Origin: Bacillota bacterium
GTDB taxonomy: Bacteria > Bacillota > Clostridia > Christensenellales > UMGS416
Reading direction: 5' to 3'
Assembly (NCBI GenBank): GCA_023421955.1
Contig: JAEZSE010000046.1
Location: 124,001-188,000 of the forward strand
DNA: 64,000 bases
Part shown: positions 57,783 through 64,000 of the stretch, one piece after another
Layout of the letters: each line of letters begins with the position of its first letter
Position numbering within the stretch: position 1 is the stretch's first letter
Notes under the pieces: model-generated
The model's input: the letters and a program-made list of their open reading frames with translations, nothing else
Databases searched by the model: none
Told to the model about the DNA's origin: nothing
Position numbers and translations under genes: made by a program

Positions 57783-60224
57783 TTATTTACTGTATTGCTC
57801 AATGATTTGCATTGCCTCGTTTCTGCTCTTCATGATATCTCTTGGCTTGCTGCCCACTGAGGGGCTCACGATGCCCAGCTCTTCCATCTCGTCCACCAGG
57901 CGCGCCGCTCTGGCATATCCAACGCGCATGCGCCGTTGCACCATTGAGATGGAGGCCTGGCCGGTTTCGTAGACCACTTCGGCAGCATCTTTCAGCAGCG
58001 CGTCATAATTCCGCTCGCTGTATTCATCCTCGCCGCCTTCCTCATCGGAAGAGGAACCTCCCCTACCCTTTTTTACAGGCAACTCATAGGTGTTTACATT
58101 TTTGATGACTTCGTCATCATAGCTTGCGTCATGCTCCTGCTGTTTGATGAACTCCACAACGTCTTCAACCTCAGTTTCGGTCACAAAGGCGCCCTGTATG
58201 CGGATGGGTTTGTTGGCACCACTTGGGTTGAAGAGCATATCACCTCGGCCAAGCAGCTTTTCCGCACCGCCCATATCCAGGATCGTGCGGGAGTCAACCT
58301 GGGAGGATACGGCAAAGGCGATGCGCGATGGGATGTTGGCCTTGATCACACCGGTAATCACATCCACCGACGGCCGCTGCGTGGCGATGACCAGGTGCAT
58401 ACCAGCAGCGCGAGCCATTTGGGCCAACCTGCAAATCGAGTCTTCCACCTCGTTGGGCGCTGCCATCATGAGGTCAGCCAATTCGTCCACGATGATTACA
58501 ACCTGCGGCAATTTCTCAGTTTCAGGGTCATCAGCCACGAGCTCGTTGTATCTGTGCAGGTCGCGAGTGCCCTTTTCGGCAAATAGCTGGTAGCGCCGCA
58601 GCATTTCTTGTACAGCCCAATTGAGTGCGCCGGCGGCTTTTTTAGGTTCTGTCACAACAGGGATTAATAGATGCGGGATGCCGTTATATACATTCAGCTC
58701 CACAACCTTGGGGTCAATCATCAGCACGCGCACCTGCTCAGGTGTCGACTTATAGAGGATGCTGACCACAAGTGTGTTGATGCACACGCTCTTGCCCGAA
58801 CCGGTTGCGCCGGCGATGAGCAGGTGGGGCATCTTGGCAAGATCGGTGATAATGTTTTTTCCCGCGATGTCTTTGCCAAGGCAAAAAGATAATGCTGCCT
58901 CGTTCTTGATAAACTCGGGAGACTCCAGCACGTCACGCAGCTTCACGATAGAAATTACAGAGTTTGGCACTTCCACACCGATGGCCGCCTTGCCGGGGAT
59001 TGGTGCTTCAATGCGAACGCCCTGCGCCGCCATGGACATGGCAATGTCATTGGAAAGATTTACGATCCTGCTAATCTTTACACCGGGTGCCGGTTGAAGC
59101 TCATAGCGGGTAATTGCCGGGCCTCTGCTCACGTTGATCACCTTGGAGCTGATGCCGAAGCTCAGAAGCGTGTCTTCGAGCAGCAGTGCGCCCCGGTTGA
59201 TCTCCTCAGCTGCATTTTCCGTGGACCTTGGTGAACGCGTGAGCAGATCAAAGGGCGGCTTCACATATACTTTTGGTACATTCTCATGCTCCGGGGCAGG
59301 TTTTACTTCTCCGGTTTTTACAGGTTCTGCCGGAGGAGCAACCGGTTTTTCATCGGGTTTTTTGTCAGGGTTCTTCGGTTCTTCCTCTGTGTGCAGTTGA
59401 TGCGCAGGCTGCTCATGGGCAGGCTTATGGAAATCCATACCCTCATGCCCCAGCTTCAGCTTGTCTTCTTCCTTCTCCAATTCGACCGTGCCAAATCGGG
59501 TGGCGTGCAGCAAGGAAAGCTCGGGCTTCCGTCGGTTATCCTCAATGCTCTTGCCATCCAAATCGCCCACAAAGAGTTTCCCAGTGCTGCGCACTGGAGC
59601 TTCTGCCGTCCGCTCCTCGCTACGGATGGCGAGCGATTCGCTGATATTGCGTACATTCTCCCCCACCTTCGCGCCGAACTTGCGGAGGGAGAAGCTGGTT
59701 TTCAGGATCAGAATGATCAGGATGAGGAGAATCAACACGATCCATGTGCCAAACTGCCCAAGGAACGACTTAAGAAGGAAAACAAGGGCTCCGCCGATCA
59801 ACCCGCCGCCAGCGGTCTTTTCTACACCAATAGTGCCGGATGCGTTCTCAAACTCGATAAAGTCCTTTTGGGCAAAGAGATCATCATTCAGACTCCACAT
59901 ATGAACAAACGCCATCACGCAGACCGCAAAAAATGACCATACGGCTACATTCCACCAGTTGATGTTTTCATAACCCTTAATCATGATCACGATGCCAAGA
60001 TAAATAAGCGCCGCAGGCATGACAAAAGCGGTGAGCCCAAAGGTGCAAAAGATGGCATTGCGGAAGGCCGTACCAAAGTCTCCGACCTGGCCTTCAGAAT
60101 TTGTCAGGATGCCCACAAACAAAAACACACCCAGCGCGATCAGGATCAAGCCTGACACCTCAAACCGTTTATGTTGTTGGGCATTTTTCTTATTTGTAGA
60201 TTTCTTTTTCTTTTGCGCCGCCAA
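57783..60224 (-). CDS. ftsK: DNA translocase FtsK/SpoIIIE
   Basis: This double-stranded DNA pump moves chromosomes through the division or sporulation septum. The product (813 residues) has four N-terminal transmembrane helices, a charged Pro/Glu-rich linker about 215-330, the RecA-like motor with Walker A GATGSGKSVCINT near 475 and Walker B VIIVDELADLMM, and a C-terminal gamma winged-helix domain (ISMVQRRMRVGYARAARLVD) that reads polar sequence motifs. TTG 60224 (MAAQKKKK) is preceded by GGAG at 9 bases; ATG 60254 gives ten more residues but no ribosome site. It may serve as FtsK, SpoIIIE or both. Confidence 0.95.
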   Translation of the reverse strand: MAAQKKKKSTNKKNAQQHKRFEVSGLILIALGVFLFVGILTNSEGQVGDFGTAFRNAIFCTFGLTAFVMPAALIYLGIVIMIKGYENINWWNVAVWSFFAVCVMAFVHMWSLNDDLFAQKDFIEFENASGTIGVEKTAGGGLIGGALVFLLKSFLGQFGTWIVLILLILIILILKTSFSLRKFGAKVGENVRNISESLAIRSEERTAEAPVRSTGKLFVGDLDGKSIEDNRRKPELSLLHATRFGTVELEKEEDKLKLGHEGMDFHKPAHEQPAHQLHTEEEPKNPDKKPDEKPVAPPAEPVKTGEVKPAPEHENVPKVYVKPPFDLLTRSPRSTENAAEEINRGALLLEDTLLSFGISSKVINVSRGPAITRYELQPAPGVKISRIVNLSNDIAMSMAAQGVRIEAPIPGKAAIGVEVPNSVISIVKLRDVLESPEFIKNEAALSFCLGKDIAGKNIITDLAKMPHLLIAGATGSGKSVCINTLVVSILYKSTPEQVRVLMIDPKVVELNVYNGIPHLLIPVVTEPKKAAGALNWAVQEMLRRYQLFAEKGTRDLHRYNELVADDPETEKLPQVVIIVDELADLMMAAPNEVEDSICRLAQMARAAGMHLVIATQRPSVDVITGVIKANIPSRIAFAVSSQVDSRTILDMGGAEKLLGRGDMLFNPSGANKPIRIQGAFVTETEVEDVVEFIKQQEHDASYDDEVIKNVNTYELPVKKGRGGSSSDEEGGEDEYSERNYDALLKDAAEVVYETGQASISMVQRRMRVGYARAARLVDEMEELGIVSPSVGSKPRDIMKSRNEAMQIIEQYSK

Positions 60225-60285
60225 ACTGTCCACTCCGTGTTGTATAGAATACATCTGCCGTTACATACGGATGCTGTCATATATG

Positions 60286-60314
60286 ATTATACCATATGTA
60301 TTGTTTTCCAACAA
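60286..60314 (-). promoter_or_regulatory. promoter of ftsK
   Basis: On the minus strand TTGTTG (60309-60314), 17 bases and TATAAT (60286-60291), between dusB and ftsK. Confidence 0.65.
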
Positions 60315-60324
60315 TGGAAAAGCA

Positions 60325-61293
60325 CTACTGAGTGGTTAATTGACTACCCATGACTTGATTCAGAAGCTCGCGTGTCTGCGCCATTGTGTTCAATGAATTC
60401 AGCTTCTCGCGCCACATGGCTGCCTGCGGGATGCCCTTGATGTACCAACTCAGGTGTTTACGCATCTGCTGGATCGCGATTTTCTCACCCTTAAGGGCGC
60501 AAAGGTCATCCGCATGGCGTATTGCCACATAAATCCGGTCGACTATTGTTGGATGAACAACTTCACTTCCGGCGAGTAATGCGGTAATCTGAGCAAATAT
60601 CCATGGATTGCCCTCCGCACCTCGGGCCACCATCACAGCGTCGCAACCGGTTTGTTCCAGCATGGCTTTTGCATCCTCCGCGGTGAAGATGTCGCCGCTG
60701 CCGATTACCGGAACCTTGAGCGCATTTTTTACTTGCGCAATCACTGACCAGTCCGCTTTGCCCGAATAGTACTGCTCCCGTGTGCGTCCGTGTACAGCCA
60801 CTGCCGCAGCACCATTGTCTTCCAGCATACGGGCAAAGTCCACCGCGTTTTCACGGCCTTCGCACCAACCTTTGCGAATCTTTGCTGTAACTGGCTTTCC
60901 TGCTTTGTCTGCAAGCGTGCGAATGATCCGCCCAGCCCAATCCGGTTGGCACATGAGCGCACTGCCCTGCCCCGCTTTCACAACCTTGGGTACCGGGCAG
61001 CCCATGTTCACATCCACAATATCAAACTCTCCGGCATACTGTGCGGCCATGTCGGCCATAAGCTCCGGGTCGTTGCCGAACAATTGGATCGCGGCAGGAT
61101 GCAATTCACCGCCACCAGCCAGTAGCACTCCCGTGCGCTCCGGAGAGTAATACAATCCTTTTACACTAACCATCTCGGTATAAGTCAGTGCAGCGCCCAT
61201 CTCTGAACAAATACGGCGGAACGGGTAATCTGTTACACCGGCCATCGGTGCTAGCCAAGCCTGGCCGGCAATCTCTACCTTCCCAATCCGCAT
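60325..61293 (-). CDS. dusB: tRNA-dihydrouridine synthase (DusB-type)
   Basis: This FMN enzyme reduces specific uridines in tRNA to dihydrouridine. The 322-residue product has LAPMAGVTDYPFRRIC near 14, IQLFGNDPE near 69, the catalytic Cys in VNMGCPVPKVVKAGQGSAL near 97, AVHGRTREQYYSGKADW near 165, IGSGDIFTAEDA and DAVMVARGAEGNPWIF. AGGGAA precedes the ATG. It follows the membrane-anchored gene at 61297 by three bases, suggesting co-transcription. Confidence 0.94.
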   Translation of the reverse strand: MRIGKVEIAGQAWLAPMAGVTDYPFRRICSEMGAALTYTEMVSVKGLYYSPERTGVLLAGGGELHPAAIQLFGNDPELMADMAAQYAGEFDIVDVNMGCPVPKVVKAGQGSALMCQPDWAGRIIRTLADKAGKPVTAKIRKGWCEGRENAVDFARMLEDNGAAAVAVHGRTREQYYSGKADWSVIAQVKNALKVPVIGSGDIFTAEDAKAMLEQTGCDAVMVARGAEGNPWIFAQITALLAGSEVVHPTIVDRIYVAIRHADDLCALKGEKIAIQQMRKHLSWYIKGIPQAAMWREKLNSLNTMAQTRELLNQVMGSQLTTQ

Positions 61294-61296
61294 GTG

Positions 61297-61902
61297 TTAA
61301 TTCCCTGCCGAGCCGGTGGAAGCAAAGCTTGATCCAGGCGTTGTCGTAGGTACTGGCGATGCCGTGATATAACTGGACGGCTCAGGAGAAGGTGTGGGAG
61401 CAGGAGGTAATGCCTTGGCCAAATCAACCTTGTCCATCCGCCATGCGTCGTTGATTTTCAAGCATGTAATCTTGTAACGTGCCCGTTGCCACTGCGGCGG
61501 TTTGGCAGGCTCAACGCCTTCCGGAGTATCGGTTGGCAACTCATAGTTGATATCCTTTACCGACTCCACCACTGTAACCGTTGCGGTGTTTTTCCAGGGA
61601 TTGCACCAAAGTGATTCCACTGTGAGATCATAATCGATACCTGTGATAGTGAAATCACTATACCGCGAGGTATCAATGATATTGTTAGCAAGGAATTCCT
61701 CCGTAAAAAAACCGGAGAGGTCTGTAGCATCCTGTGGCACAAGAGCCGACGTGACTCGGGCCTTCATACCATCGGTCACGATCACATACACATTGGCAGA
61801 ATCCATGGCAATATAAAACGCCGCTGCCAATAATGCAAAGGCAGAGAGCGCAATGATGACAATTTTCAGGATATACCAAACAAACCGTAGGGAGTATTTC
61901 AT
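61297..61902 (-). CDS. hypothetical membrane-anchored protein with Pro/Ser/Thr-rich tail
   Basis: I do not recognise the family. The 201-residue product (ATG 61902, GGAGG upstream) has an N-terminal transmembrane helix (residues about 10-32), a soluble extracytoplasmic domain about 40-165 with paired aromatic/acidic strands (FTITGIDYDLTVESLWCNPWK, shown only as the core LTVESLWCNPW), and a low-complexity tail (APTPSPEPSS onward). The tail is like that of the PIG-L enzyme and the lipoprotein at 63140, so it may be a wall spacer. It is upstream of dusB. Confidence 0.75.
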   Translation of the reverse strand: MKYSLRFVWYILKIVIIALSAFALLAAAFYIAMDSANVYVIVTDGMKARVTSALVPQDATDLSGFFTEEFLANNIIDTSRYSDFTITGIDYDLTVESLWCNPWKNTATVTVVESVKDINYELPTDTPEGVEPAKPPQWQRARYKITCLKINDAWRMDKVDLAKALPPAPTPSPEPSSYITASPVPTTTPGSSFASTGSAGN

Positions 61903-61924
61903 GAAACTCCTCCATTCTCGAATT

Positions 61925-61952
61925 ATTATACAACAAAAAGACGCCTTGTGCA
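61925..61952 (-). promoter_or_regulatory. putative promoter of the 61902 gene
   Basis: On the minus strand TGCACA (61947-61952), 16 bases and TATAAT (61925-61930), 23 bases before the start codon. Confidence 0.5.
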
Positions 61953-61956
61953 TTCG

Positions 61957-61985
61957 TTGATATCCGTCTCAACGTTGAGTAGAAT
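61957..61985 (+). promoter_or_regulatory. promoter of mtnA
   Basis: TTGATA (61957-61962), 17 bases and TAGAAT (61980-61985). A 7-bp hairpin (GCAAGCA/TGCTTGC, 61988-62006) follows at the likely transcript 5' end, just before the ribosome site. Confidence 0.8.
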
Positions 61986-62018
61986 AAGCAAGCAAGAAAT
62001 GCTTGCATCGGAGGGATT

Positions 62019-63044
62019 GTGTTGAACGCTTTGTTGTGGAACGGAGAATACCTGAAACTGTTGGACCAACGCTGGCTGCCAGAGAAAATTGATTACGTGG
62101 ATTGCTACACCTCCGATCAGGTTGCAGAATCCATCACTGCAATGGTGGTGCGAGGCGCACCTGCCATCGGCATTTCCGCAGCCTATGCTCTCGTACTGGC
62201 AGCGCGAGAGGCAAATGGTTCTTCAGCTGTGTTTCTTGAAAAAGCTAGGCGGATCCGCAAAGCTCGCCCAACCGCTGTAAACCTGATGTGGGCTGTTGAT
62301 CGCATGCTACAGCGATTGCCTGCGAGCATTAGCGGTTTTGACAAGACAATGGTTGACGCATTCGAATCAGAAGCGCGGCTCATTGAGCGAGAGGATCTGG
62401 AATCTTGTAAGAGCATCGGGCGGTTTGGTAACCAACTGATTGAGCCCGGCGACGGTATCCTGACACACTGCAATGCAGGGGGATTGGCAACGGCCGGATA
62501 TGGCACCGCGCTTGGAGTGATTCGGGCCGCCTATGAATCAGGCAAATACAACCAGGTTTTCGCCGATGAAACTCGGCCTTATCTGCAGGGTGCACGGTTG
62601 ACCGCAATGGAGCTTCATGAGGACGGCATCCCTGTCACACTGCTGTGTGACAATATGGCAGCGTGGCTCATGAAATCCGGGAAAGTGCAAAAAGTGATTG
62701 TCGGGGCCGACCGCATTGCAGCCAATGGTGACACAGCCAACAAAATTGGTACCTATCAGGTCGCAATCGCTGCAAGAGCACATGGTATTCCTTTCTATGT
62801 GGCTGCGCCCCTGTCCACAATCGACTTGGGTCTGGCTGATGGGAGTGAGATTCCCATAGAAATGCGTAATGAGGAAGAAGTCTTTCATGCGATGGGAGTA
62901 CGAACCGCTCCAAAGGGAATATCCGCTTATAACCCAGCATTTGACATTACACCATCAGACTATATCTCCGGAATTATCACTGAAAAAGGCATTGCTTTCC
63001 CTCCTTATCTAGAAACGATCGCCAAGCTACTAATTTCAGACTGA
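62019..63044 (+). CDS. mtnA: S-methyl-5-thioribose-1-phosphate isomerase
   Basis: MtnA converts methylthioribose-1-phosphate to methylthioribulose-1-phosphate in methionine salvage; relatives act on 5-deoxyribose-1-phosphate. The 341-residue product has VVRGAPAIGISAAYAL near 46, the catalytic Cys in THCNAGGLATAGYGTA near 150 and the catalytic Asp in VGADRIAANGDTANKIGTY near 229. The start is GTG 62019 or TTG 62022, both after GGAGGG; TTG has the better spacing. No other salvage gene is nearby and I see no SAM riboswitch in the leader. Confidence 0.93.
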   Translation: MLNALLWNGEYLKLLDQRWLPEKIDYVDCYTSDQVAESITAMVVRGAPAIGISAAYALVLAAREANGSSAVFLEKARRIRKARPTAVNLMWAVDRMLQRLPASISGFDKTMVDAFESEARLIEREDLESCKSIGRFGNQLIEPGDGILTHCNAGGLATAGYGTALGVIRAAYESGKYNQVFADETRPYLQGARLTAMELHEDGIPVTLLCDNMAAWLMKSGKVQKVIVGADRIAANGDTANKIGTYQVAIAARAHGIPFYVAAPLSTIDLGLADGSEIPIEMRNEEEVFHAMGVRTAPKGISAYNPAFDITPSDYISGIITEKGIAFPPYLETIAKLLISD

Positions 63045-63139
63045 AAAACTCCTATATTGGCCTGAGTTGGGAGAAATTTCCATCATAGAAGGCAATCAAT
63101 TGGAAAAAATAAGGGCCAGAAGGAGGCGAAAAACAGTCA

Positions 63140-63376
63140 ATGAACAAGAAAATCTTCTATGTCGTAACAGTAGTTCTGGTATTAGCCGCGTTGTTTGTAG
63201 CATGCAGGCCGTCGGCACCTTCACCAACGCCAATCGTGACGGTAGAGGTAACGCTAAAGCCCACACCGAGCCCCACGCCTTTGGCCTCTGCATCGACTAC
63301 GCCGGCAGCGTCACCATCGAGTACGACTTCTGCATCGGCATCATCGGCGGCCAGCCCATCCCCGTCAGGGACTTGA
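63140..63376 (+). CDS. small Ser/Thr/Pro-rich putative lipoprotein
   Basis: The 78-residue product has a signal sequence with a probable lipobox (ALFVAC, Cys at residue 22; Phe at -3 is unusual), then a low-complexity stretch of Pro, Ser, Thr and Ala (KPTPSPTP core). AGGAGG lies 13 bases upstream, a long spacing. An overlapping frame (63067-63399) is open too, so coding is not certain. If real it is a short exported, lipid-anchored peptide of unknown role. Confidence 0.6.
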   Translation: MNKKIFYVVTVVLVLAALFVACRPSAPSPTPIVTVEVTLKPTPSPTPLASASTTPAASPSSTTSASASSAASPSPSGT

Positions 63377-63397
63377 TCTCAACATATAGGACAGTTT

Positions 63398-63422
63398 AAA
63401 AGGCGGTTATTCACCGCCTTTT
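63398..63422. terminator. bidirectional intrinsic terminator
   Basis: AAAAGGCGGT (63398-63407), loop TATTC, ACCGCCTTTT (63413-63422): a perfect 10-bp stem with A-run and T-run ends between convergent genes. Confidence 0.9.
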
Positions 63423-63430
63423 CTCATACA

Positions 63431-64000
63431 TTATAACACTTTGCTAAGGAATCCCTGTAAGCGCACGCTCTGTGGGTGCTGGAATATCTGCTCAGGTGTG
63501 CCTTGTTCGACGATTTTGCCCTCATCCATAAACATCACCCGTGTGGCAACCTCGCGCGCAAAACCCATTTCATGGGTGACAACAATCATCGTCATTCCTT
63601 GGCTAGCCAAGTCTTTCATCACATCCAGCACCTCGCCAACCATCTCTGGATCCAGTGCTGACGTAGGCTCATCAAACAGCATCACATCAGGCTCCATCGC
63701 CAGTGCACGGACAATCGCAATGCGCTGCTTCTGCCCGCCTGATAGCTGTGCAGGATAGGAATCTGCCTTATCCGGTAAGCCGATGCGCCGAAGCAGCGCC
63801 ATTGCCTTGTCGTCTGCTTCCGATTGTTGATATAGGCCGAGTTTTACCGGTGCCAGCGTGATGTTCTGGCGCACTGTGAGGTGTGGAAACAGGTTGAATT
63901 GTTGAAAAACCATGCCCATTTTGCGACGAAGCCTGTCGATATCGGTGCCAGATGCGGTGATATCAGCATCTTCAAAGATTACCTGACCGGAGGTTGGCAC
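63431..64000 (-). CDS. polar amino acid ABC transporter ATP-binding protein, 5' end outside window
   Basis: This is the C-terminal 189 residues of a GlnQ/HisP-type ATPase. The frame runs off the window end; the terminal GTG encodes an internal Val in the P-T-S-G-Q segment, and Walker A lies outside. Visible motifs are the Q-loop MGMVFQQFNLFPHLTV, the ABC signature LSGGQKQRIAIVRAL, Walker B VMLFDEPTSALDPE and the H-loop VVTHEMGFAREV. The family drives uptake of glutamine, glutamate, histidine or other polar amino acids. Cognate permease and binding protein are probably beyond the window. Confidence 0.93.
   Translation of the reverse strand: MPTSGQVIFEDADITASGTDIDRLRRKMGMVFQQFNLFPHLTVRQNITLAPVKLGLYQQSEADDKAMALLRRIGLPDKADSYPAQLSGGQKQRIAIVRALAMEPDVMLFDEPTSALDPEMVGEVLDVMKDLASQGMTMIVVTHEMGFAREVATRVMFMDEGKIVEQGTPEQIFQHPQSVRLQGFLSKVL

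Noticed and set aside
61986..62018. SAM riboswitch before mtnA
   Set aside because: The leader is only about 35 bases long and contains just one small hairpin, far too short for a SAM aptamer.
63067..63399. 110-residue frame overlapping the small lipoprotein
   Set aside because: No signal peptide, no family resemblance and no clear ribosome site; the 63140 frame has a plausible signal peptide and lipobox.
1..64000. CRISPR arrays, insertion sequences, rRNA genes, defence islands
   Set aside because: I saw no regularly spaced repeats, transposase motifs, rRNA or recognisable defence genes. This was by reading, not by search.

Overview
The window is a 64-kb piece of a chromosome from an endospore-forming Firmicute, most likely a member of the Clostridia. 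The evidence is a complete spoIIIA operon, two T-box leaders on aminoacyl-tRNA synthetase genes, an Asp23/AmaP/DUF2273 envelope cluster, RNase Y, an ECF-type thiamine substrate-binding component (ThiT), a divergent Hfq, and gene orders such as miaB-mutS-mutL-miaA-hfq and rny-recA-cinA-pgsA-rimO-ftsK. Placement below class level is not possible from this sequence. I see no insertion sequence, prophage, CRISPR array or plasmid backbone, and gene density is high. The window is mostly core genome; the interest lies in regulatory DNA and in a few divergent proteins.

Layout. 1-7.8 kb: end of a YfcE-type phosphodiesterase gene, a Phe T-box with pheS-pheT, zapA, a nitroreductase and mutS2. 7.9-21.4 kb: accessory and envelope genes (an exported peptidoglycan-binding protein, an MFS transporter, a surface PIG-L deacetylase with a discoidin-like domain, a PHP phosphoesterase, a GNAT, a DUF2284 protein, a GDPD, an acetyl-xylan-esterase-like hydrolase, a D,D-carboxypeptidase, an RlmI-like methyltransferase and an FAD oxidoreductase), interrupted by a Trp T-box with trpS. 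21.5-32.7 kb: spoIIIAA-AH, then asp23-amaP-DUF2273, nusB, a TsaD paralogue, folD, xseA, xseB, a polyprenyl synthase and a divergent PAP2 protein, almost all on the plus strand with overlaps or very short gaps. 32.7-38.3 kb: pduL-type phosphotransacylase, a DUF3810 protein, pgi, thiT with a TPP riboswitch, and a YfbR-like nucleotidase. 38.4-46.9 kb: miaB-mutS-mutL-miaA-hfq-ynbB. 47-64 kb, mostly minus strand: lexA, a tyrosine recombinase, rnhA, proC, purB, rny, recA, cinA, pgsA, rimO, ftsK/spoIIIE, dusB; tRNA-Trp, mtnA and a small putative lipoprotein are on the plus strand, and a cut-off glutamine-type ABC ATPase closes the window.

How it fits together. Mismatch repair (mutS, mutL), recombination (recA, mutS2, xseAB), the SOS repressor (lexA) and a tyrosine recombinase lie within about 25 kb. 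lexA and recA have near-consensus promoters, each with a CGAA-N6-TTTG box that overlaps the -35 element by exactly three bases, so both look LexA-controlled. The recombinase promoter carries a perfect 34-bp inverted repeat (15-bp arms, 4-bp centre) overlapping its -35; this is either an operator or a loxP-like recombination site and is the most unusual element I found. Other regulatory structures are a perfect 14-bp inverted repeat that masks the Shine-Dalgarno of the carboxypeptidase gene, and an intrinsic-terminator-like hairpin between the rny promoter and the rny start codon.
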